DNA of 64,000 nucleotides. Origin: Augochlora pura (Eukaryota; Arthropoda; Insecta; Hymenoptera; Halictidae). The DNA is taken from assembly GCF_028453695.1 (NCBI RefSeq), contig NC_135782.1, forward strand, positions 13,944,190 to 14,008,189, in the 5' to 3' direction. Under the pieces are notes generated by a model. The model saw only the letters and a program-made list of their open reading frames with translations, was not told the DNA's origin and searched no databases. The position numbers and the translations under genes are program-made. Positions 44,191 through 54,204 of this stretch are shown in pieces (within the stretch, counting starts at the first letter, position 1; each line of letters opens with the position of its first letter).

Positions 44191-44266
44191 AGGTTGGAAA
44201 CTATGAAACGGGCGCCGCAGCTGAACACAGACTAAATAAAAACGCCCGTTTCATAGTTTCCAACCT
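44191..44266. mobile_element. 76-bp hairpin made of two mariner-like ends
   Basis: 24-bp perfect inverted repeat (AGGTTGGAAACTATGAAACG plus GGCG) around a 28-bp loop. The arm resembles a mariner terminus (TTAGGTTGG...). It looks like two element ends joined with nothing between. It could form a stable RNA or DNA hairpin. Confidence 0.75.
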
Positions 44267-44269
44267 ACT

Positions 44270-45060
44270 ACTATATAAACCGTTCGCTGCACTATTTCAC
44301 CAATGAACCAACAAAAAAATCATCTGCATAAAGAAACTACCAAAATAAAAGAAAAAGGAAAACCAGTAGCATAAACAGTCCGGCGAGTTTCGAGTTTACC
44401 GAAGCTGAAAGACGTCGGGGAAAAAAAGAATTCCGTTGAACCCACGCAGTTAGGTGAATTGGTGCCGGTAGCTTCGCGGTAATTCGCAAATGTACAGAAA
44501 AGTTCTGAAGGGAGAGAATCTGCACATGCCGCGGCAATTACGCAATGCAAACTTAATAAGGGGGGAGGGCGGATTATCAGATATCATAGGACGTGTATAA
44601 GCCCTATCCGGCGTGAAGTGTAATCAGCATTCCGGCGTACCGGTACAATGAGATGGGGGGGGGGGGGATGCTTTTTGGCAAGCTTCCCTCCACGGCGAAT
44701 GAGTTAAATGAGCTTATACTTTATACTGGGAATGGTCTCGTTAATTTCGGTTCAGTCGGCGCAAAAAATCAAGCGCGAGCACGCCGCGCGCCCGCGTCTA
44801 ACGATGCTGATCGTTCCGTCGTGTCGCGGGACCCCAAACTATATGTATATGTGTATAGTACGGTAATCTGTGTTTTCATTAAAACATTAGCCGCGGTCCG
44901 CGAAAGATCCGCGCCGCGTTTCAAACACGCGTGCCCTGCGCCACTCTTTGATTCAGGCTAAGCAGATTACGCTCGTTTAGAAACACGAGTTCCGAAAACG
45001 GTTTCGAAATGGCGGCCAATTGAAATCGCTGGAACGCTGGGATGGGGAGAAAACTTTCTG
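44270..45060. other. Mixed sequence with GC-rich island
   Basis: G run of 10 at 44656-44665. CpG-rich part 44640-44960. No supported gene. Confidence 0.4.
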
Positions 45061-45229
45061 AAGCGTTGTTGATAAGGCAAAAATTGATTCGTACGAGTAC
45101 TTTGAGTTTTCGAAGTTTTCTGGAAGTTGGACTTCAGTTGTGTGGGAGAATTATTGATCGGTGATGTTTTAGAGGTTAGATTGTTCTTTTAATAATCTGG
45201 CGATTATTTATGAAGTTGGAAAGATGATA

Positions 45230-45745
45230 TTGTAGTATACTAACGGTTTTATATTTTAATAAGGTTAGGATTAAACGATATTTATTTGACTTATTTTATT
45301 TTTATTTTATTTTCATTTTATTTTTATTTTATTAATCTACCAAAGGTATCTAATACTTAAAAATTTTTATGATAATACTAGAGTTTGCAGTAGCTCGATG
45401 TTAAATTTTTTTATTTTACAATATTAACTAAATTAAGTATACGTTAACTACAAGGTAGTTTTAGGTTAGAATAAGAAGCTTTCAAAACTAAATCAAAAAT
45501 TAATTCCTTCGAAGACGGTGATTTTTTTTTATAACTGTTTTTATAAAAAAATGCTTTTGCCGTTATAGGTATGGATTAGGTTATCTTTAATTATTATATT
45601 TATGTTATCTCAAATCTAGGTTATCTTTAAGTTAGGAGTAGGTTAGGTCTAGATCGAGTATAAGTTCGAACTCTGTTAAGTATAGTGTTCTGAGTAACGT
45701 TTAACTTGTGTAACGTCATTACGAGCTAATGTAGGTTTTTTTAAA
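45230..45745 (+). repeat. Duplicated block, copy A
   Basis: Matches 55610-56440 in order: ATACTAACGGTTTTATATTT, the TTATTTTATTTTTATTTTA run, GATAATACTAGAGTTT, CAGTAGCTCGATGTTAAATT, AAGTATACGTTAA, AATAAGAAGCTTTC, then GTTATAG(G/C)TATGG and AGTGTTCTGAG(T/A)AACGTTNAAC. Copy B has extra sequence inside. Both copies pass into the TAGGTCTAGG minisatellite. Confidence 0.9.
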
Positions 45746-46290
45746 TTGCAAGAACAAATTCGATTAGTTCTGCATTATATCTAGGTTAGGTCCACATTAG
45801 GTCTAGGTTAGGTTCAGAGTAGGTATAACAATATTTGGTTTATGTCAAGATTATATACTGTAATCTTACAAACTCAAAAATATTCTGACGTACTTCCAAT
45901 TTTCCTTTTATAACATTAACAAACTGAATTAATTCAGGATTAGGTCTAGGTTAGGTCCACATTAGGTCTAGGTTAGTTCGAGATAAGATATAGTTCGAGA
46001 TTATATACAGTGATCCTACAAACTCCAAAATTTTCTGACGTACTCGCAGTTTTTCTTTTATAACATTAACAAATTGAATTAATTCAGGATTAGGTCTAGG
46101 TTAGGTCCAGATTAGGTATAACAGTATTTAGTTTATGTGAATATTATATACGGTGATCCTACAAACTCCAAAATTTTCTAAAATACTTTCAATATTTTTG
46201 TATAATAATAAAAAAATTTGATTAACTCAGAGTTAGGTCTACGTTAGGTCCAGATTAGGTCTAAGTTAACTAAAGGTCCGATCTAACACC
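45746..46290 (+). repeat. TAGGTCTAGGTTAGGTCCA minisatellite
   Basis: Blocks of AGGATTAGGTCTAGGTTAGG, separated by about 150-bp units with GTGATCCTACAAACTCCAAA, ATTTTCT(G/A) and TATAACATTAACAAA; three units, increasingly diverged. Confidence 0.85.
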
Positions 46291-47265
46291 TCGCAAAAAA
46301 TTTTCAAGCTTCTGTTTCAAATTAAAAAAGTGCCAACCCCATTGACGCATTCCAAAGCGATCCAACCAACAACAAAACACAATAAACAATTATACAACAT
46401 ACACATAAAAGAAACAAAAATCGTGTACATCCTCGGAATCTTTCATCCATCGCCGCTGGCAGCCAGTAGCGTTTTGAGAACCGCTGCCTAGCGACAGAAA
46501 ATAGTGATTTCCCCTGAAACACATACTCCCGATGTAAACTTCGAGCGGTAAGGGGAATCAGAACACGTCGGACATCTTAACGCGGTCCGTACACGAACAC
46601 GTAGAACCCGTGTCCGTACCCTAGTCAGACAGTAGATTCCGACTTGCGACATTACCATAATCCGGCTTAATCTACTTACTTCCATAAAGCAGACATCGCG
46701 AGGCCGTCCACTTGCGGCGCACTCTCGCCGGCGCACCGGTAAAAACCCTGGAGAGAGAAAAAAAAGAAAGGAAAGAAAAAGGAACGCGAGAACCGCGGTC
46801 CGCGCTCTCCGCTCCGATGCCGGTAAATGTACATTTAATGTTTCGAATGATTATTCTTCGCGAAGCGTGTGTACCCTCGCGTCGCGCAACCGGGGATCGG
46901 TGAGCGCGCGCGCGCGCGCGCACTCGGCCGAATGAAAAATGATGTTACCCGGGCTGTCACTTTAAATGCATATTTAATCTTCGTGCGGACGCTCTTATAT
47001 AATTACTTTGGAAATGTTGCATGCGTGCAAACGATGATTTAATGTATCGCGGGACGGTATTCCGGTCAATGATTGATCGCGAGCATCGCCGGCAAGAAAA
47101 TAGTGGAAGAAGACGTTCCCCACGGATGCGCGAACGCCATTCGGAGGACAGTTTTCTTGGTTGAAGAACTTTCGAACGTCGAAGGACGCTTTTTCAAGGA
47201 CTCGTGCGCTTTTTCTAGGTTATGGTCGCGCGATCTTGAAGTTGTAGAGAATTTTTTTGAGATAA
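46291..47265. other. Single-copy sequence with GC-rich island and CG run
   Basis: A (GC)n run at about 46902-46921. Frames on both strands without domains. AAAAAAGAAAGGAAAG purine run near 46760. Confidence 0.4.
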
Positions 47266-47269
47266 TTGT

Positions 47270-47470
47270 GAGCCGAAGGTGTAGAGCATAAATGAGGTTA
47301 TGTTAGGTTTGTGTCAAAATTGTGAGCCGACGGTGTAGAGCATGAATCAGGTTATGTCAAAATTTTGAACTGAGGGTGTAGAGCATGAATGAGGTTATGT
47401 CAGAGTTTTGGCAAAATAGTGAGCCGATGGTGTAGAGCATGAATGAGGTTATGTTATAACCTCATTCATG
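47270..47470 (+). repeat. About 55-bp minisatellite, GTGAGCCGA-GGTGTAGAGCAT
   Basis: Four units of GTGAGCCGA(A/C/T)GGTGTAGAGC followed by ATGAATGAGGTTATGTCA; the last ends in a short inverted GAGGTTATGTTATAACCTC. Confidence 0.9.
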
Positions 47471-47998
47471 CGTTATGTTTATTACAACGATCATCCAATG
47501 CTCGCCAATCGCTCGAAGTCATCCCCGCAAAACCAATTTCAAATAAAAAACCAAACCTCCCTAGCCACCGCCACGGAACCGCTCTACCTATGAACATGAA
47601 CACACATCGTCCCCGAAAACCTAAGCCTAAACGCTACATCTACTCCCTCTAAGCTTCATCCGCCGACAGTGCGCGCTAAGACCGTCCGACACCATTAAGT
47701 GGCATCGATTCCCCCGGAAGATAGCAACAAAGTAGCTGCTGCGGCACGGATACCACCTTAAAAGATCGCCGATAAACAAGTCCCGTGGAAGCGGGGGGCT
47801 CGGCAGGCAGCAGGTCGGTCGGCGTCCGGCCACCGTCCAGGAATCTCCCGCAGGTGAACGACCGTCCATCCCGCGATAATTTACGACTGTCGGATCTACA
47901 TCCGAGCTGGGACCTAGGAGCGACAAGCCGAAAAAAGCGGGAGGGATACGGCAAGGGGGAAGGGAGACGGGAGTGACTGATATTATAAAAATCAACGT
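47471..47998. other. GC-rich single-copy sequence
   Basis: CpG-rich DNA with several overlapping frames (up to 133 codons on the minus strand, running into the Tc1 TIR). No domain recognised; no gene called. Confidence 0.4.
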
Positions 47999-48002
47999 TA
48001 TA

Positions 48003-49464
48003 TACACTCCCAAAGAGAAAAATAGCACACGCGTGCTACCTTTAATTTCTCGCGTTATAATTATGGTACAGAAAATGTGCCAATGATGCAGAAAGACTAC
48101 CTTCTACTAATATGTAAACACTATCTATATTGGAATTTCTACGATATATTCTCTTATGAAGAATGGAAACACACAAATAGACAGAGACAAAATGATAGCA
48201 CACTCAAGGTTTATTTTGATTTTCTTCAATATGGCGCGAGGTTTAAGCAAGTTTAAGTGGTCAGTCGTGTTCAGTGTTTCTTGATATTGGTATCTGTCGC
48301 ATTTCGTGATGGGCCGTGGTGAAAGATTATCTGACAGTGCACATAAACGCGATTCTTATTTTAAGAAAACGGAAAGTAACGATTACAGAAATTGCGAAAG
48401 AAATTGGTCGATGCAGAAAAGCTGCATGTAACGTATTAAAAGATGTGGATAACTACGGTAAAAGGAAAAGCACTGGAAGGCCAGCAACCCTATCGCACCG
48501 TGACACAACAGTAATATACTTCGTGCTGCATCTATTTCTTGTGCTACTGCAAGAGAAATTGCTTGCAAAGCTGATGTACAAACTAATATTCAAAATGTTC
48601 GACGTGTGCTGCGAATGAGTAATATTATGAACCGATCAAGAATAAAAGACAAACCACGATTAACAGAGAAACATAAGGAAGCACGTCTTGAATGTGCAAA
48701 GAAACATATACACTGGAGGAAAACCTGGAGGAGTATTATCTTTACAGATGAAAAACGGTTTTGTCTGGATGGTCCAGATAATAGTGCGTACTATTATCAT
48801 GACATTTGAAAGGGAAAATTAACATAAATTAGAGGAAATGAAAGGAGGTGGAATAATGATTTGGGGCAGCATAAGTTACAAAGAAAAAACGTATATTAAT
48901 TTTATACAAGGAAAAATGAATAGCGTAAGTTATTTAAGATGAATAAAAAACCAAATTGATAAGGATGCGCAATGCATTGCAGGTCCAAAATGTGTGTTCC
49001 AGCAAGATAATGCTGCCGTACACACGGAACGCAGAAGGTAGTCTACGCAGAAGGTAGTCAATTTGAAAATTTAAATGACGTAAAAATCGGTATTAAATAT
49101 TTATCACAATCTTCAATTAAAGTGCTGTATAAATCCTTACTAAAAAGAATGATAGAAGTAATTGAGAACCGTGGAGGTTCCACACATTATTAAACACAGG
49201 TACAGTCATATCATTTTCATGTTTGTCTATTTTAAATTTCTATAATATGGAATATTTTTCAGATGAGCTATCATTTTGTCTGTATTCATCTGGGTATTTT
49301 TATTTTTACGACGAGAATTCGTTGAAGAAAAGTCAATGAAAATTATGTTTATAATATTAGTAGAAGGTAGTCTTTCTGTATCACTGGCACATTTCCTGCA
49401 TCATAATTATAACGCAAGACATCAAAGATAGCTCGCGTGTGCTATTTTTTCCTTTGGGAGTGTA
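48003..49464 (+). mobile_element. Tc1-like DNA transposon, near complete
   Basis: Outer TIRs of about 120 bp: 48003-48122 and 49345-49464, starting TACACTCCCAAAG and roughly 85-90 percent alike. Ends sit in TATA, consistent with TA duplication. A core ATAGCACAC occurs in the outer TIR and again about 165 bp inward on the left (48192) and, diverged, on the right (near 49270). This is the IR/DR arrangement known from Sleeping Beauty-type Tc1 elements, with paired transposase-binding sites. The gene inside is broken and internally deleted. Confidence 0.95.
48309..49193 (+). pseudogene. Tc1-like transposase pseudogene
   Basis: ATG at 48309 (MGRGERLSDS), then a one-base insertion that copy 822-1850 lacks. 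The HTH reads ITEIAKEIGRCRKAACNVLK. The frameshift after HRDTTVI is shared with the other copy. First Asp in FTDEKRFCLDGPDN; then GGGIMIWGS, a TGA after NSVSYLR, and the second Asp in QQDNAAVH. Next comes an internal deletion marked by a tandem ACGCAGAAGGTAGTC. The C-terminus resumes RMIEVIENRGGSTHY then stop, the usual Tc1 ending. The third acidic residue (DD34E) is lost. Definitely inactive. Confidence 0.95.
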
Positions 49465-49910
49465 TATGTATATCCCATCAGCCTAATCAACCCTTCTCCT
49501 AAAAATTCCACCAAATCGCCATCCACAACGTCGAACCAAAATGCGCCATTCTTAATATTACGTCGGTGCATGTGAAATGTCAGATGTTTAAGTGAATACA
49601 TGAAACTGTATATTTTTTTTCAAATGTTGTTGATTTAATTGGTCTACGTAATTGGTCTAATGATTCTAGAGTAACTAATATAATCTTGTACAAGTCTTTT
49701 CATATTAAAAATGTGAAGAATAGGTGCTACATTAGAGCAGCAATTGTTCTATTAACACATCCCGTGCCACGTGTACCACTGGTGGTACACATTTAAATGT
49801 CTGCGTAATGCGTAAAAAAAAATATTTTCTGACAAGTTAGAATCGAAGAATTAATTAACACCAAAAGAACGGATTATAATATGTTTATTTCATAGTTAAA
49901 TTGACAATAA
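49465..49910. repeat. Left arm of interrupted inverted repeat
   Basis: Two stretches have inverted matches to the right: 49470-49630 with 52435-52603, and 49640-49910 with 51390-51700. Landmarks are ACATGAAACTGTATA, GTAACTAATATAATCTTGTA and GTGCTACATTAGAGCA. The part from 49759 (CACATCCCGTGCC after TTAA) is the end of the same MITE as 51305-51546. The Tc1-like element abuts this arm on the left. Confidence 0.85.
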
Positions 49911-50175
49911 GTAACCCTTTGCACTCGGTTGTCCCCGCTCAGGGGACATCGTAATTCTAGTATATGACTAAACATTAAAGTTTATTTGTGATTTGCAACT
50001 ATTTCTCGATATCTACAAATTCATATAAATCGAATATTATTATACCAATATTATATATACATATAAATATACACATATATATCGTATACTATAAGATAAT
50101 ATAATTGTTTATAAGCGCTGGTAGGTAACATCCATGATGGCGCCGAGTGCTAAGGGTTAATAAATAAATGTAATT
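49759..50175. mobile_element. TTAA-type MITE (CACRTYCCGTG ends), interrupted copy
   Basis: The left end CACATCCCGTGCCACGTG follows TTAA (49755-49758). Homology to the inverse of 51305-51546 runs to GACAATAA, is broken by the 49915-50156 MITE, and resumes at TAAATAAATGTAAT. The far terminus is not recovered, as the sequence fades into the TATAGATA microsatellite. Confidence 0.75.
49915..50156. mobile_element. TTAA-type MITE, 242 bp, nested
   Basis: Ends CCCTTTGCACTCGG and, reversed, CCCTTAGCACTCGG. GTAA (mutated TTAA) on the left and TTAA on the right (50157-50160). The paralogue at 51305-51546 shows the uninterrupted site, with a single TTAA, so this is a documented insertion. Same family as 29243-29490. 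Confidence 0.92.
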
Positions 50176-50350
50176 TTATATATAGATATATACATAGATA
50201 TATTGATATATAGCTATATAGTTATACAGCTATCTAGATATATAGATGTATATGTGCTTATATAAATATATAGATGTATAGATATGTAGATATATAAATA
50301 TATAGATACATAGATATGCGGATCTATAGAAATAGAGATATAGAGTAGCG
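50160..50350. repeat. ATATAGATATATAG microsatellite
   Basis: Imperfect array like that at 43810-44135. Confidence 0.95.
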
Positions 50351-51171
50351 TTCGCTGGATAGAGGAACAGACACGCCGTTGGTTAAAGAGGGGACCGGCG
50401 GCGGAGGTAGACGTCATGGAATGGCGCGGCCGAGGGGTTGGGGCGACGGCCGGGGTAGCAGAAAACGAACACAGCCGTGGGGGTTACGGCTGGCGCGGGA
50501 GGGGGCGGTGGCGGACGGGGCGGAAGATGAGGAAGAAGTTAAGTGGGTGCACCTACGCTCGGTAAAACAGACCGGTCTCCGAATTGAAGCTGGCAGCGGT
50601 CCAGCCTAATGGAGACTCTTAGCGTAATTAAACGTAAACACATTCGAGGCGTCACGCTAATCTGAATGCTTATCAAGGTCCGCCGGTGTTGCCTCAGGGC
50701 CGTGTCTACCTGGCCTGTTCATCCTTCGATGTAAGAGGGGGAGTTGCGACGGCGATGAGAGAGGGGGGGGGGGTGGACGGGTTGGACCAGGGTCCGGAGG
50801 CCTAGCCTGCTACTCCTACGTTTAGGATGTTTCCGGGGAAAATGGCCCTGTGCCGCGCGCGCGCCTCCCTATACCTATCGCCGTTGTTATTAAGCGAAGG
50901 ATGTTTCTATTATCCATCGGTGTATTTGCCCCGGCCTCCTACCTAGATAACGCGCCACACGTAAGAAGCTTATTTCGCAGGCCGGGCGCGCGGAATTAAT
51001 GGCCGGGATATTTTAATCCTGCGGCGCAGAGCCTCGAGACGAGAGCCGGGGGTCCCGCGATCGTCGTCGCCGCGACGAGAAATCGGCTGCGTTGGGGGGG
51101 GGGGCCCTCCCTTTCAATGAAGATAACACCCCACCTGGATTATTCAGCGATAAACCGGCACGATCCGTAAA
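50351..51171. other. GC-rich island
   Basis: CpG-rich single-copy DNA with G-runs (50766-50774, 51095-51104). The 76-codon frame (50379-50609) has no recognisable domain. Confidence 0.4.
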
Positions 51172-51175
51172 TTAA

Positions 51176-51865
51176 CCCTTTCGCTTCGGGAGCCCAGTCC
51201 GCCGAAGTGTTGTCATCGAAGGGAAGCACGCGTCAAAAATGTGCACAGCGCGTGTGGTTATTGTATACACGTTTCTTTAAGTCTCAAATAATTATTGTGC
51301 TTAACACGTTCCGTGGCGAGCTATTATTTAGTCGACACTTTATTCTGGTCAATTGAAGCTTTAAAAATAAATATATTATATTTATTTATTAATTATTGTC
51401 AATTTAACGATGAAATAAACATATTGTAGTCCGTTCTTTTGGTGGAAATTAATTCTTCGATTCTAACTTGTCAGAAAATATTTTTTTAACGCATTATAGA
51501 GACATTTAAATGTGTAGCACCAGTGGAACACGTGGCACGGAATGTGCTAAAAGAACAATTGTTGCTCTAATGTAGCACGTATTCTTCACATTTTTAAGAC
51601 GAAAAGACTTGTATCATACAAGATTATATTAGTTACTCTAAAATCATTGGACCAATTACGGTTGACGTATTTTTAAGCTTTTACATATTTACAAAACTTT
51701 ACGATTGAACGTAATTTAATATTATTAATAATGTAACGCAAATTAGCAGAAGTATATAAATATGTAGAAATTAGTAATAATATGGATGCCGGATAAATCC
51801 GGCGCTCGTGCTCACAGGTTGTCTCGCGTGTATGCCGGATGTATCCGGTGCTCGAAGCGAAAGGG
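51176..51865. mobile_element. TTAA-type element, 690 bp (CCCTTTCGCTTCG ends)
   Basis: Termini CCCTTTCGCTTCGGGAGC and, reversed, CCCTTTCGCTTCGAGCACC lie between TTAA (51172-51175) and TTAA (51866-51869). GCCGGATGTATCCG near the right end is shared with the 10468-10924 element. A second MITE (51305-51546) lies inside, so the original was about 450 bp, close to the other family member. Confidence 0.88.
51305..51546. mobile_element. TTAA-type MITE, 242 bp, nested (CACRTYCCGTG ends)
   Basis: The left end CACGTTCCGTGGCG follows TTAA (51301-51304). The right end, reversed, CACATTCCGTGCCACGTG lies beside CTAA. An inverted copy begins at 49759. It provides the empty-site reference for the insertion at 49915-50156. 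Confidence 0.8.
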
Positions 51866-51984
51866 TTAAGATAACGCGGACTTCTTCGCTAGGTCTTCTT
51901 CGTCGAAACCGGCAGGGATTGAGGGTAGTGAGTGGTAGGGGTGCGCGACTATGACTGGGACAATGCTTCAACTAGGCTTTATCT

Positions 51985-52472
51985 TTTTTCAAAAGCTATT
52001 GATTTAATCAAAATGTGTGCCATTCGTTTAAATACACTTTTCCTAACGCGAGTTTAATTCATAGATGTTCGTCTCCAAGAAATTCTGATTTTTTGGATCA
52101 ATAAACTATAGTATGGAATTTCTTCATACTGTCTCCATTTACATACTGTTTAAGCCCATAAAAAACTACGCATACGTCATACAAAACAATTGCGAAATTA
52201 AACGAAGTAAAATATTAAATTTTATAAAATATAGATCTTTCGCCAACTGACTTTCACTATTTTAAACATTTAGGCCAGTTTTTGCACGGACTAAATAGTA
52301 TAGAAATGAAGACAGTCTGAAATATTCCATATCAGGGTTTATTAATTCTAAAGATCACAATTTGTTTAAGACTGGCATTTCTGTATTGAAATCTCGTTAA
52401 AAAAAGGTGTAATAAAGCAAACGGGGCATATTGTGATTGAATCAACAACTTTTGAAAAAAGATATACAGTTT
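51985..52472. mobile_element. Foldback element, about 490 bp
   Basis: Outer CTTTTTTCAAAAG(C/T)TNTTGAT on both ends in inverted orientation. Diverged arms of about 200 bp pair in order: TAACG(C)GAG(A)TTT, (T/A)ATAAACTATAGTATGGAAT with AATAAACCCTGATATGGAAT, and ACTGTCTCCATTT with ACTGTCTTCATTT. No coding region. Arms are roughly 70-75 percent alike by eye, so it is old. Confidence 0.7.
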
Positions 52473-52603
52473 CATGTATTCACTTAAACATCTGACGTTT
52501 CACATGCACCGACCTAATATTAAGAATGGCGCATTTTGGTTCGACGTTGTGGATGGCGATTTGTGGAATGTTTAGAAGAAGGGTTGATTCGGGTGATGGG
52601 ATA
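52435..52603. repeat. Right arm (outer part) of interrupted inverted repeat
   Basis: Inverse of 49470-49630: GACGTTGTGGATGGCGATTT, AAGAATGGCGCATTTTGGTT and TGTATTCACTTAAACATCTG. It ends exactly at the TA where the mariner begins. Confidence 0.9.
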
Positions 52604-52792
52604 TATTAGGTTGACTCATAAATTTATTCCGCGCTACGCTATGAATGACTCTAAGTGGCTGTATTTATATAATATTTTGCAGGCTTATCTCTTAGCCGTT
52701 TATGGCATCGGTTTCAGTCGCCCCAGAGCTCTTTCAAAGTACGTTTCGTTGGTGACAAAGTCTCTTTTAAAATGTTTTCTGCACCGTTCAAT

Positions 52793-54204
52793 ATGCAGAG
52801 CCAAAAGAAGGATTTGCGACATGTTATGCTTCATTGCTTTAAAAGAGGCAATAGTGCAAAGGACACTGCAGACGAGATTTCAACCATTTACGGAAGCGGT
52901 ACTACGACTATTAGGATCGTCCGCAATTAGTTTAAAATATTTAGAGCTGGCAAGGTACTTCTGGGTCGTTGATATTTCAAGGTTTTAGGTTATGTCTAGG
53001 TTCGAGGTTATGTCAAGCTTTTAGGTACTTTGAGATCTCAGATACGTCTATGTTTCTTACGTTACTGAAGATCTTAAGTATATTCGGGTCACATATATTT
53101 CAAGATTTTAGGTACTTCAAAGTTTGAGGTTATGTCAAGCTTTTAGGTACTTTAACAGCTCAGATACTTCTAAGTTTCTAAGGCTCCTCAAGATCTTAGG
53201 TACTTCTGGGTCGTAGATACTTCAAAGTTTTAGGTTATGTCTACGTTCGAGGTTATGTCAAACTTTTAGGTACTTTGAGATCTCAGATACTTCTAGGTTA
53301 GGACCGTCCGCAATTGGTTAAAAAATTTAGAGCTGGCAATTTCGAGTTGAAAGATGAAGACCGTAGCGGCCGCCCAGTAACGACAGATACGGACATTATC
53401 AAGACTGTGCTCACTGAAAATCTGCGATATAGTGTGCGTGAGATAGTTGATGTCACTAATATTCCCAAGACAACGGTACATAAACATTTAGTCAAGATGG
53501 GATATGCGAATCGACAATGAAGTTTGTGTTCCACACCTATTGACGGAGACCGGCCTTATGAACCACGTCTCTACGTACGATTTGCTTCTTCAACGACATG
53601 GAAGGGATCCATTCTTAAAGAGGCTTGTCACTGGAAACGAGACTTGGATACTATACCAAAATGTGCATCGAAAACGCACTTGGTCCAAGGAAAATAGATC
53701 TTCAACTGTTGCGAAGCCTGGACTTCATCCGAAGACAGTTCTTTTGTGCATTTGGTAGGACTGGAAAGGTGTAGTGTACTAAGAGCTCCTTCCTCAAGGT
53801 AATACGTTCAATGCTGACAAATATTGCAATCAACTGGAACAATTAAAAAGTCACCATAGCAGAAAAATGGCCAGAATTGGCGAACCGACGAGGCGTCGTT
53901 TTCCATCACGACAATGCAAGACCGCATGCTGCGTTGGCCGTAAGGCAAAAATGATTACAGTTTGATTGGGACGTTCTATCTCATCCTCCTAGCTTCCCAA
54001 ACCTTGCTGCATTCTATTATTACTTGTTCCTCTCCTTAAAAAATTCTCTCCGTGGTAAATCTCTTCAAATCCATAAGCGAAATAAAAAGGCACCTAGATG
54101 AATATTTTGCAAATAAGCTTCAACAATTTTGGAAAGAGGGCATAACGAAGCTTCTTGAGAGATGGAAGAATGTTATAGAACAGAACAGTTCATACATAAC
54201 ATAA
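52793..54204 (+). pseudogene. Mariner transposase pseudogene, copy 2
   Basis: ATG at 52793 gives MQSQKKDLRHVMLHCFKRGN, then an HTH to TTIRIVRN and TAG in place of the expected Trp, followed by FKIFRAG and the minisatellite. Coding resumes KKFRAGNFELKDEDRSGRPV and IPKTTVHKHLVKMGYANRQ, then stop. A frame change leads to HLLTETGLMNHVSTYDLLLQ and VTGNETWI, with Asn for the first catalytic Asp. The second Asp is kept (HHDNARPHAA). The third region is AAFYYYLF, so the third Asp is lost. It ends SYIT then stop. Confidence 0.92.
52954..53340 (+). repeat. Minisatellite insert inside mariner, copy 2
   Basis: Composite units of AGGTTATGTCAAGCTTTTAG, GTACTTTGAGATCTCAGATA, GATCTTAGGTACTTCTGGGT and TTTTAGGTTATGTCTA(G/C)G. 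After it, GGACCGTCCGCAATTGGTTA to TTTAGAGCTGGCAA repeats the transposase sequence that precedes it. The insertion is thus bordered by a direct duplication of about 40 bp here and about 14 bp in copy 1. Confidence 0.92.

Noticed and set aside
53293..53534. Minus-strand frames over mariner copy 2
   Set aside because: Antisense shadows of the plus-strand transposase.
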